Shown here one piece after another: positions 15,542 to 22,480 of a stretch of DNA of 24,955 nt. Both the position numbers and the translations under genes were made by a program. The stretch is from positions 1-24,955 of the forward strand of contig JAICIL010000018.1 in assembly GCA_025924435.1 (NCBI GenBank). Reading direction: 5' to 3'. The first letter of the stretch is position 1; each line of letters starts with the position of its first letter. The notes below the pieces were generated by a model that was given only the letters and a program-made list of their open reading frames with translations, searched no databases and was not told the origin of the DNA. Source of the DNA: Chloroflexia bacterium (lineage in GTDB: Bacteria > Chloroflexota > Chloroflexia > Thermomicrobiales > JALYUS01).

Positions 15542-16960
15542 CTAATCGCCGACGGTGGCGCGCATCGAGTCGGGCATCGGCTGGGCGGATTTGACGGGGC
15601 GGACGGTTTCGTCCACCTTCGCGGCGGTGCCGGCGATGCCGAGCCGGTCGAAGATGACGCGGAACTCCTCCTGCAAATCGGTCATGATCGCCTGCTTGTT
15701 CTCCGCCGGCATGTTCCACCACGCCTCCTTGATCCCCGCCGGGCCGAAGCCGCGCTTGCGGGTGGTGTAGTAGAACTGCTCGTCCGTCATGCCCTCCTTG
15801 CGCTCCTCCTGCCTGTGCTCGCGCAGCCAGGTGTAGACCTGCTCCTTGAGGTTCGCGGGCAGCGCGGGGTGATCGAAGATCAGGTTCTGGAAGCCGGTCG
15901 CGAGGTGCACCTCGATGGCGTCCGCCTTCGCGAACTCGTTGAACGCCTCCTTCGGCAGCGTGCTCGCGCCGTGCTGCACCGCGCCGCCGAGGCCGTACTC
16001 CTTCTTCGCCACGTCGGAGAGGTTGCCGAGCGTGTCGAAGTCCACGCTCACCTGCTTGACCGTCCCGTCCGGCAGGACGATGCCGCCGTGCGACGTGCCG
16101 GTCTGGACGCTGATCTTCGAGATGCCGACCCCGTCCGCATTCAGGGTTTTGAGCGCCCGCTCGTATCCCTGCATGAAGGCGTGCAACTCCTCGACCGTGC
16201 TGTTCTTGCCGCCGACCTCGCCGATCTCGCCGCCGACGGAGACGGTCAGGTCCGCGAATTGGAGACCGCGGATGAAGTGCGTGAAGGAGGCGGCGAGGGT
16301 GTAGTTGACGGCCTGCTGCTCGTCCAGCGTCCCCTTGTCGAGATCCACGAGCGTCGAGGTGTCAATATCAATGTTGTAGAAGCCCGCCGCCAGCTCGCGC
16401 TTGATCAGGTCGTGCATCGCGGCGATTTCGGCGTCCGCGTCCTTCGCGTAACTCTTCGCGTTGACCTGCACATGGTCGCCCTGGATGAAGACGGGGCCTT
16501 CGTACCCCTCGCGGATGCTCGCGGCGAGCACCTGGGCGGCGAACTCCTCCGGCCCCTGCCCCGTGTAGCCGAGTTCGGAGCGGGCGATCTCGTAAATGAG
16601 CGCCTTGGCGTCGAGCGACTGCGCGGCGCGGCGGGCGGCGCGGGCGCTGTCGTACGTCATGCCGCGGATGTTGCAGGCGGGGACGGTGACGTTCGAGAAC
16701 TCGCCGCGACCGGCGGCCATGTAGTACTCGTGGATCGAGGCGGGGATGACGCCGACCTGCTCGCCGATCGCGCGGATCAGCCAGATCGCCGCCTCCTTGA
16801 CGCCGTTCCGGCCGAAGGCGGCGTTCCAGGCGAGTGTGTCCATCAGGTCGCCGCGCACCGCGCCCCGGTCGCCAATGGTGACGGTGGAGCCGTCGTCATT
16901 GACCGCGACCGCGCTGCCGAGCGCGCGCATCAGCCCCGCAACATTCTCATGAACCTGCAT
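15542..16960 (-). CDS. fba: Class II fructose-bisphosphate aldolase
   Basis: A 472-residue cytoplasmic aldolase that would cleave fructose 1,6-bisphosphate into two triose phosphates, or act in gluconeogenesis. The class II zinc-site pattern is present: D162-H163 in IQGDHVQ, E245/E248 in GGEIGEVGG, H291 in GTSHGG and H330 in AVQHGAST. The active-site phosphate-binding GG segments are next to these. The protein is longer than common class II aldolases (about 280-360 residues), with an N-terminal ~90 residues and C-terminal ~100 residues (YTTRKRGFGPAGIKEAWWNM and onward) that I cannot match. Use as a tagatose-bisphosphate or related aldolase is possible. AGGAGGG about 6 nt before 16960 supports the start; the frame to 17023 is unlikely. 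It lies downstream of clpP but has its own promoter. Confidence 0.85.
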   Translation of the reverse strand: MQVHENVAGLMRALGSAVAVNDDGSTVTIGDRGAVRGDLMDTLAWNAAFGRNGVKEAAIWLIRAIGEQVGVIPASIHEYYMAAGRGEFSNVTVPACNIRGMTYDSARAARRAAQSLDAKALIYEIARSELGYTGQGPEEFAAQVLAASIREGYEGPVFIQGDHVQVNAKSYAKDADAEIAAMHDLIKRELAAGFYNIDIDTSTLVDLDKGTLDEQQAVNYTLAASFTHFIRGLQFADLTVSVGGEIGEVGGKNSTVEELHAFMQGYERALKTLNADGVGISKISVQTGTSHGGIVLPDGTVKQVSVDFDTLGNLSDVAKKEYGLGGAVQHGASTLPKEAFNEFAKADAIEVHLATGFQNLIFDHPALPANLKEQVYTWLREHRQEERKEGMTDEQFYYTTRKRGFGPAGIKEAWWNMPAENKQAIMTDLQEEFRVIFDRLGIAGTAAKVDETVRPVKSAQPMPDSMRATVGD

Positions 16961-16980
16961 TTCGCCCTCCTGAAATGTTC

Positions 16981-17000
16981 CGGGGAAACGGGCTTCCCCG
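16981..17000 (-). other. Hairpin in the leader of the aldolase gene
   Basis: CGGGGAA (16981-16987) and TTCCCCG (16994-17000) form a 7-bp stem with a 6-nt loop, about 21 nt upstream of the start codon and close to the AGGAGGG site. It may affect mRNA stability or translation. Confidence 0.35.
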
Positions 17001-17073
17001 CGTCGCACGACATGAGTAGTCATCGCCTATGCAGCACAACGCGGGCCACGGTATTCGGCGGGTCCGCACCGCG

Positions 17074-17082
17074 ATTTTAGCA
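17074..17082 (-). promoter_or_regulatory. Extended -10 of the aldolase gene
   Basis: TGCTAAAAT on the minus strand; no clear -35. Start of transcription would be near 17067, giving a ~106-nt leader that carries the hairpin. Confidence 0.5.
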
Positions 17083-17115
17083 CAGGGGATGCGGAGGGTT
17101 TGATGTGGTAGCGGG

Positions 17116-17730
17116 TTACCGCATCGGCGCCAACGCGGCATGTTGGGGCCGGAGCACCTCGTCAATGATGCCGTACTCGCGCGCCTCGTCCGCGCCCATA
17201 AAATAATCGCGCTCGGTGTCCCGTTTCACCGTATCGAACGATTGGCCGGTGTGCACGGCCATGATCTCGATGCACCGCGCGACGAGGCTGATCGCCTCGC
17301 GCGCCTGCACCTCGACATCCGGGTTGTTGCCGCTGAACCCGCCGGAACCCTGGTGGATGAGGACGCGGGCGTTCGGCAGCGCGTAGCGCTTGCCGGGCGT
17401 CCCCGCCATCAGGAGCACCGCGCCCATGCTCGCCGCCAGCCCCATGCAGACGGTGGAGATGTCGCACTTGAGCATCCGCATCGTGTCGTAGATGCCGAGG
17501 CCCGCGTACACTTCCCCGCCGGGGCTGTTGATGTAGAGCCGGATCTCCCGCTCCGGGTCTTCGTAATCGAGGAAGAGCAGTTGCGCGATGACGAGATTGG
17601 CGATCTGGCTGTCAATCGGCGCGCCGACGAAGACGACGCGATCCCGCAGGAGCCGCGAGTAGATGTCCCACGACCGCTCGCCCCGGTTCGTGCTCTCGAT
17701 CACGGCGGGGATGACATTCGATGGATACAT
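17116..17730 (-). CDS. clpP: ATP-dependent Clp protease proteolytic subunit
   Basis: A 204-residue ClpP of usual length. The catalytic triad is S101 ([11 protein letters not shown]), H126 (VLIHQGSGG) and D175 ([10 protein letters not shown]), at the same spacing as in Escherichia coli. The oxyanion region SPGGEVYAG (69-77) is present. ClpP forms a 14-mer barrel that degrades proteins fed to it by ClpX, ClpA or ClpC ATPases. None of these is in the window. GAGAGGAG about 8 nt upstream supports ATG 17730. The gene is divergent from a ClgR-like regulator over 130 nt with overlapping promoters. The next gene downstream, the aldolase, has a separate promoter and a 155-nt gap. Confidence 0.96.
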   Translation of the reverse strand: MYPSNVIPAVIESTNRGERSWDIYSRLLRDRVVFVGAPIDSQIANLVIAQLLFLDYEDPEREIRLYINSPGGEVYAGLGIYDTMRMLKCDISTVCMGLAASMGAVLLMAGTPGKRYALPNARVLIHQGSGGFSGNNPDVEVQAREAISLVARCIEIMAVHTGQSFDTVKRDTERDYFMGADEAREYGIIDEVLRPQHAALAPMR

Positions 17731-17774
17731 ACGGTCGCTCCTCTCTGTATAGCGCCATTATCTCGGCGACACCG

Positions 17775-17808
17775 TTGCAGCGTATATGCTCATAACGTAG
17801 AATGCAAG
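17775..17808. promoter_or_regulatory. Face-to-face promoters of clpP and the ClgR-like gene
   Basis: Rightward: TTGCAG (17775-17780), 17-nt spacer, TAGAAT (17798-17803). Leftward: CTTGCA (complement of 17803-17808), 16-nt spacer, TATACG (complement of 17781-17786). The two overlap almost fully. The spacer holds the near-palindrome AGCGTATATGCT (17779-17790, one mismatched pair). The rightward promoter is the better one. Confidence 0.6.
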
Positions 17809-17816
17809 CAAAAGAG

Positions 17817-17834
17817 ATGCTCAGAGCGTATACG
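17817..17834. promoter_or_regulatory. Second operator-like copy upstream of the ClgR-like gene
   Basis: ATGCTCA (17817-17823) and AGCGTATACG (17825-17834, containing the 8-bp palindrome CGTATACG) repeat words also found at 17779-17792. It lies downstream of the predicted start site, where a bound repressor would block the regulator's own transcription. Confidence 0.4.
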
Positions 17835-17860
17835 TCGGCGAGATTCTTGGAGGTGGTACG

Positions 17861-18268
17861 ATGGTGGACTTGCAGCAGACGATGGGCGCAGTGATCCGGC
17901 GGATGCGGCAGGAACGCTCGCTGACGCTCAAGGCGCTCGCGGCGCGGGCGGAACTTTCGGTCGTCTATCTCGGGGAGATCGAGCGGGGGAAGAAGTATCC
18001 GTCCGCGCCGGTGCTTGAACGGCTCGCGGCGGCGCTCGGCTTGGAATTGTCCGACGCGCTGGAACTCGTCGCGGACGAACTGCGCGCCCAGGCGCAGCCG
18101 ATGAGCACGGAGGCCATCGGCTTCGTTCTGCCGACGCGCGGCGATGTCGCGCCCCGCGTCTCGATCAAACGGATGGTGCACATGCTGGAACCGGAGGAAG
18201 TGACGACGATGGCCGAACTCGACGCGTTCTTCCTCGCGCGCCACCGCGACACGAAGGATCGCGAGTAG
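17861..18268 (+). CDS. XRE-family regulator, ClgR-like
   Basis: A 135-residue DNA-binding protein. A Cro/C1-type helix-turn-helix covers about 8-66: IRRMRQERSLTLKALA, then the recognition region ELSVVYLGEIERGKKYPSA, then LERLAAALGLELSDAL. The SxxYLxEIERGxK pattern is that of ClgR, which activates clp genes in Actinobacteria. The C-terminal 60 residues (VLPTRGDVAPRVSIKRMVHM, then EEVTTMAELDAFFLARH) are unlike ClgR's short tail and may sense a ligand or act as a degron. GGAGG about 8 nt upstream supports the start. Divergence from clpP suggests it controls clpP and itself, though no good match to the ClgR CGCYNANRGCG site is seen. Confidence 0.88.
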   Translation: MVDLQQTMGAVIRRMRQERSLTLKALAARAELSVVYLGEIERGKKYPSAPVLERLAAALGLELSDALELVADELRAQAQPMSTEAIGFVLPTRGDVAPRVSIKRMVHMLEPEEVTTMAELDAFFLARHRDTKDRE

Positions 18269-18402
18269 CGGCGTGTCATTCGGTCGCGTTGGATGACGGG
18301 GATTGGTGTTCAATTCGCCGCATCATCGCGCGCCGCCGGGCTGCCGTTGTCCGGGTTCGATCGGCCACCCAGTCGGAGGATACCCTATTCAGCCGGGGGA
18401 GT

Positions 18403-18411
18403 TGCTATAAT
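18403..18411 (+). promoter_or_regulatory. Upstream extended -10 of the second beta-helix gene
   Basis: TGCTATAAT, a perfect hexamer with the extended TG. It lies 105 nt before the start codon and 42 nt upstream of the other predicted -10. Confidence 0.5.
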
Positions 18412-18429
18412 TATCGTGATTAACAATCC

Positions 18430-18466
18430 TTGACGAATTCTTGCGTGTCATTTATACACTTAAGTG
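18430..18466 (+). promoter_or_regulatory. Main promoter of the second beta-helix gene with start-site palindrome
   Basis: TTGACG (18430-18435), 17-nt spacer, TATACA (18453-18458). The perfect palindrome CACTTAAGTG (18457-18466) overlaps the -10 end and the expected start site and may be an operator. Confidence 0.65.
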
Positions 18467-18515
18467 CGCGCGTTAGAATATCGCGTGCGTTTACGCAATG
18501 ATGGGGGACATATTC

Positions 18516-21041
18516 ATGCATCGAGGATCGCATCTGGTCTCGCGCCTCGGCGCGACGTTGTTGCTCATCGCGCTGCTCACGCCTCTCTGGTCCGTCGTCA
18601 CTGCGCGGGCGGCAACATTCACCGTCACCAACACGAGCGACTGCGCGGTCGTTGGCTGCGGTTCGTTGCGCGCCGCGCTGATCCAGGCCGAGCAGGCCCC
18701 CGTCGGCGGTAGCATTATTACCTTTGCGATTCCGGGGAGCGGCGTGCAGACGATTGCACCGACCGGGACGCAATTCCGGAACATCCCGCGGCAAGTGACG
18801 ATTGATGCGACCACGCAGCCGGGATATGCGGGTACGCCGTTGATCCAACTGAACGGCGCCGCCGCCCCCACAAACTCCAGTGCCTTCGTGCTCACCGGGG
18901 ACGGGATCACGATCAAGGGGTTCGCGATTAATGGATGGACCGGCCCTGCCGGTGTGGCGATCAATATAGCGAGCAGCAACAATACGGTCCAAGCCAACTT
19001 CATTGGCACGGACCCGACGGGTACCGTTTCGGTGCCGAATTCGGCCGGGATTTATATGGCGGCGCTCGGCCCCGGATTGAGCGCCAGCAGCAACCTGATT
19101 GGCGGCACGTCGGCGGCGGCGCGGAATGTCATCTCCGGCAACGACGGCATCGCCATTGCCATCGATGGGACGAACGGCGGCATTCTCACAAACAACACCA
19201 TCCAGGGGAACTACATCGGTGTCAACGCCGCGGGCAACGCCTCGGTGCCCAATCCGCATCTCGTGGCTCCTGGATCGAACAAGGGCGGCATTGATATCAA
19301 CGCCGCGAGCAATAACATCGTCGGCGGCACGGCGCCCGGCGCGGGCAACGTCATCTCCGCCAATGTGATTGATAACAACGACAAAGGCACCGGCGTGGTC
19401 ATCGAGGGGAGGAACGGCCCCGCAACCGGGAATATCGTGCAGGGCAACTTCATCGGCACGGACGCGACCGGCACCGTGGGCATCCGCAACAATGCGGGCG
19501 TCTACATTGATACCGCCAAGAACAACATCGTCGGCGGCACGTCGCCCGCCGCGCGCAACATCATCGCGAAGAGCAACACGATCGGCGTCACTGTTGATGG
19601 CAGCTTCCTCGATGCGACCGGGAATTCCGCGACGGGCAATGTAATCGAGGGGAACTATATCGGCACGGACGTGACCGGCACCGTCGCCATCCCGAATAAT
19701 GCCGGTGTGGCCATCACCGCCGCGAACAGTAATACCATCGGCGGCACTGCGGCGGGCGCGGGCAACCTGCTCTCCGGCAATATCAACAGTGGCATCGTCA
19801 TCGAATCCCAGCGGGACACGACCTTGACCGTCGGAACGGCCGCCGCGAATATGATCCTGGGCAATTTGATCGGCACGACGGCCGCCGGCAATGCGCCCCT
19901 CGGCAATCAGAATGGCATCGCGATCAACGGCGGGAGCGGCAACACGATCGGCGGCGCGGCGGCCGGGGCGCGGAATGTCATCTTCGGCTTCACCGGCGCG
20001 GGGGTATCCATTTCCAGCGATCCGGCCATTGCGGGCAGCAGCGCGACCGGGAATGTCGTGCAGGGGAACAACATCGGCACCGATGTTAATAATAACGGCA
20101 CGTCCGGCACGGGCAAGGGCGTGCTCATGCAGCGCGCGAGCGGCAATACCATCGGCGGCGTCAATCCTGGGGAAGGGAATACCATCGCAAACAAAGAGGT
20201 CGGCGTCCAGGTAGACGGCTCGACGGGCAGCGCGGTAAACAACCGCATCTTGCGCAACGCGATTTACAACAATTCGTTCCTGAATATCTGGCTCTCGAAT
20301 GGTGGCAATAATCTGCAAGCCGCTCCGGCGCCCACCGGCGCGACCTCGTCCGGCCCGAACCAGATCACGGTCACCGGCTCGCTGGGCGGCGCGGGCGTCG
20401 CGCCGTTCCGCCTCGAGTTTTTCTCCACGCCCACCGCCACATCCCAGGGCAAAACCTTCCTCACCGCCGCGAGCATCCCCGGCGGGGCGTTCAGCGTCCC
20501 CGTCCCGGCCGCGCCCGCCGGGCAGTTCGTCACCGCGACCGCCACGGACGCCAACGGCAACACCTCGCAGTTTTCCAACGCGGTGGTCATCACCGCCGGC
20601 CCGCCCGCCACCGTCACGCCGAATCCGGGCACGACGCCCCAGAGCGTCATCGCCGGCAGCGCCTTCACCCCGCTCGCCGTCACGGTGCGCGATCGCAACG
20701 GGAATGCGGTGGGCGCGACCGCCTCCGTGACCTTCACCGCGCCGGGCTCAGGCCCTTCCGGCACCTTCTCGAACGGCGGGACGACGATTCAGGTGCGGAC
20801 GGATGCGAACGGCATGGCGAGCGCCTCGTTCACGGGGAATCTGGTCGGGGGGACGTATCAGGTCATCGCGTCCGTTCCCGGTGCGACGTCGGCGACCTTC
20901 ACCTTGACCAATGCACCGCATCGGGCCCCACCGTCGCGACCGGGACCATCGCAAACGGGCACGGTGAACACGCAGCCGGGCCCGCGACCCGGTTCGACGC
21001 TGCCGGGGCAGCCCCCCGCCCCGGTGCCAACGTCGCGGTAG
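18516..21041 (+). CDS. Secreted right-handed beta-helix protein with Ig-like domains
   Basis: An 841-residue exported protein. Signal peptide about 1-32 (ATLLLIALLTPLWSVV, cleavage ARA|A). A divergent CSLREA region follows (CGSLRAALIQAE, 48-59). Residues about 75-595 are a beta-helix with repeats of NTIGGTxxGARNVISGN then GNxIGTDxTGTxxxPNNAG at ~65-residue spacing. A beta-sandwich (about 598-695, ending ATDANGNTSQFSN) and an invasin-type Ig-like domain (about 697-798, AVTVRDRNGNAVGATASVTF) precede a proline-rich tail ending PAPVPTSR. No catalytic site is visible. A surface scaffold is the likely role. ATG 18516 follows GGGGGA by 9 nt; ATGs at 18498 and 18501 have no ribosome binding site. Confidence 0.85.
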   Translation: MHRGSHLVSRLGATLLLIALLTPLWSVVTARAATFTVTNTSDCAVVGCGSLRAALIQAEQAPVGGSIITFAIPGSGVQTIAPTGTQFRNIPRQVTIDATTQPGYAGTPLIQLNGAAAPTNSSAFVLTGDGITIKGFAINGWTGPAGVAINIASSNNTVQANFIGTDPTGTVSVPNSAGIYMAALGPGLSASSNLIGGTSAAARNVISGNDGIAIAIDGTNGGILTNNTIQGNYIGVNAAGNASVPNPHLVAPGSNKGGIDINAASNNIVGGTAPGAGNVISANVIDNNDKGTGVVIEGRNGPATGNIVQGNFIGTDATGTVGIRNNAGVYIDTAKNNIVGGTSPAARNIIAKSNTIGVTVDGSFLDATGNSATGNVIEGNYIGTDVTGTVAIPNNAGVAITAANSNTIGGTAAGAGNLLSGNINSGIVIESQRDTTLTVGTAAANMILGNLIGTTAAGNAPLGNQNGIAINGGSGNTIGGAAAGARNVIFGFTGAGVSISSDPAIAGSSATGNVVQGNNIGTDVNNNGTSGTGKGVLMQRASGNTIGGVNPGEGNTIANKEVGVQVDGSTGSAVNNRILRNAIYNNSFLNIWLSNGGNNLQAAPAPTGATSSGPNQITVTGSLGGAGVAPFRLEFFSTPTATSQGKTFLTAASIPGGAFSVPVPAAPAGQFVTATATDANGNTSQFSNAVVITAGPPATVTPNPGTTPQSVIAGSAFTPLAVTVRDRNGNAVGATASVTFTAPGSGPSGTFSNGGTTIQVRTDANGMASASFTGNLVGGTYQVIASVPGATSATFTLTNAPHRAPPSRPGPSQTGTVNTQPGPRPGSTLPGQPPAPVPTSR

Positions 21042-21096
21042 GGGCATCGCGGCCGGCCATCCCTCGGCACGGATTTCGTGCGCTCTTCCCACCCGG

Positions 21097-21118
21097 CCCG
21101 CGCATCTATCGGCGCGGG
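21097..21118. terminator. Hairpin between convergent genes
   Basis: CCCGCGC (21097-21103) pairs with GCGCGGG (21112-21118), 8-nt loop, directly beside the stop of the leftward gene at 21119. No T tract; possibly a bidirectional terminator. Confidence 0.4.
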
Positions 21119-22117
21119 TCAGGCGACCTCGATCGCCACCTGCTGATCCGGCTCGTAATACGCTTTCCGGTCGTTCGTGAGGATCTTGATCGTGATGGTG
21201 TGCCCACCGGGTGAGAGCTTACTCGCGGGGAATGTGACATTGAAGCCGGATTGCCGGTACGCGGGATTGCCGAGGGTATCGGCGACATCCTGGCGCACCG
21301 CGCCATAGACCGCCGGGAAATTCATGGCGCCATCAACCGAGACGATCACTCCCCCCGCCGCCATGCGGGCCGGTGCATCAATCGCCCAGCCGCGCAAGGT
21401 GATGGATCCATTCCTCGGTATCGGGATCGGGGCGGTGGGCGGCTGGGCGAAGGAGGTGTCGTTGAGGCTGTCAATGGAGAACGTCGTCGTCCCGGAGAGC
21501 CTCGTCAGCGTATCGAGCGGGATGCTCGATGACGCGGCGGGTTGGACGACCGTCGCGGATTGCCCGATTGCGATATCCACCTTCTGATCCGGCTGATAAT
21601 AGGACGTTTGATCGTTCGTGAGGATTTTGATCGTGATGGTATGCCCGCCGGGAGCGAGCATGTTCGCCGGAAAGGTGATCGTGAATCCCGACAAACGATA
21701 GGCCGGCTTGCCAAGCAGTGTCGCGACGTCCTGGCGTTCCATGCCGTACGTCGCCCGATAATTCGTCGCGTCCACGGAGACAATGACGCCACCGGCGGCC
21801 GCACCGTTGGGGGCATCTACCGCCCAGCCGCGCAGCGTAACCGCCACGCCGCTCGCAATGGCGATCGGCATCGGCGGCGGCCCCGCCAGCGACGTGTCGT
21901 TGAGGGCATCGAGAGAGAAGGACGTGGTCCCGGGCAGGGGGGCGAGCGTATCAACCGATACGGTCGGCGGTGGCGTCGTTGCGGGAGGAGTCGCGGCAGC
22001 GGGAGCGGGGAGTTGCTGTGCTTGATAGGTAAGGACGGTCAGGAGTGCGAACAACCCGGCCACGACCACAACGATGAGCCAGATCGCCGTTTTGTTCGGC
22101 TGCTTATTCCGCGCCAC
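21119..22117 (-). CDS. Membrane-anchored protein with two tandem 130-residue GWA(V/I)D domains
   Basis: A 332-residue protein starting at GTG 22117 with AAGGAAG about 5 nt upstream. One N-terminal membrane helix (about 12-33) is followed by a proline/threonine linker (about 36-52) that should reach across the wall. Two matching domains follow, 56-185 and 202-332. Each contains TxFS(L/I)DxLNDTS, LRGWA(V/I)DAP, GGVIVSVD, YG(M/A)xRQDVA, a LG(K/N)PAYRxSGF segment and GGHTITIKILTND. The last two are near identical at the DNA level. I cannot give it a family name; the pattern suggests a beta-sandwich of binding type. There is no active site. The gene lies between two secreted beta-helix genes. Confidence 0.8.
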   Translation of the reverse strand: MARNKQPNKTAIWLIVVVVAGLFALLTVLTYQAQQLPAPAAATPPATTPPPTVSVDTLAPLPGTTSFSLDALNDTSLAGPPPMPIAIASGVAVTLRGWAVDAPNGAAAGGVIVSVDATNYRATYGMERQDVATLLGKPAYRLSGFTITFPANMLAPGGHTITIKILTNDQTSYYQPDQKVDIAIGQSATVVQPAASSSIPLDTLTRLSGTTTFSIDSLNDTSFAQPPTAPIPIPRNGSITLRGWAIDAPARMAAGGVIVSVDGAMNFPAVYGAVRQDVADTLGNPAYRQSGFNVTFPASKLSPGGHTITIKILTNDRKAYYEPDQQVAIEVA

Positions 22118-22480
22118 TGTCTTCCTTTCCTGCCATTTCCGACGACGTTATCGCGACGTTATCCGCATCGCGCCCACGCCTCGGCTGATGATGCGAGGCG
22201 TGCATGCGCTCATAATACCGTGCCAGGCGCGGTAAACATAGTCCGCGCGTCGCCGCGACAGGGCTATTGCAAAGCCGGGCAGCGGTACGTAAGGCGATGG
22301 TCAACGGGACGGCGCGCGGGTCGCGGCGGTCGGGGATGGCGGGTGGGTATCACGCAGACCGCCGAGGCGATGCGGAAATCGCTCGCCACCAATCCGGTGC
22401 TCGCACGACGCCAATAGCCGGGCAGAGCCGCGGTGTGCGGCGTGCTGAATGATCCGCGTAGTTCAACGGCCCACTTGACG
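22118..22480. other. 363-nt stretch without a gene; regulatory region of the GWA(V/I)D protein
   Basis: A TATTAT -10-like word (complement of 22212-22217) could start leftward transcription near 22205. Downstream of it lie a 9-bp inverted repeat CACGCCTCG (22175-22202) and two direct copies of CGACGTTATC (22143-22152 and 22154-22163, 11-nt period). An inverted repeat GCGCGG with CCGCGC lies at 22227-22248. GGCTATTG (22262-22269) is mirrored by CAATAGCC (22412-22419). Short frames here show no ribosome binding site. Confidence 0.45.

Noticed and set aside
14939..17080. 713-residue rightward frame across the CSLREA end and the aldolase
   Set aside because: It crosses two unrelated genes in opposite orientation and has no recognisable domain; the aldolase and ribosome binding site evidence is on the other strand.
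17753..17768. CGCC-8-GGCG as a ClgR site in the clpP leader
   Set aside because: Short and with wrong spacing relative to the CGCYNANRGCG consensus.
18340..18380. GGTTCGATC resembling a tRNA T loop
   Set aside because: The flanking bases do not form a T stem and no acceptor, D or anticodon arms are found.
18420..20318. 632-residue leftward frame opposite the second beta-helix gene
   Set aside because: Its apparent repeats mirror the beta-helix repeats on the plus strand; no ribosome binding site or family.
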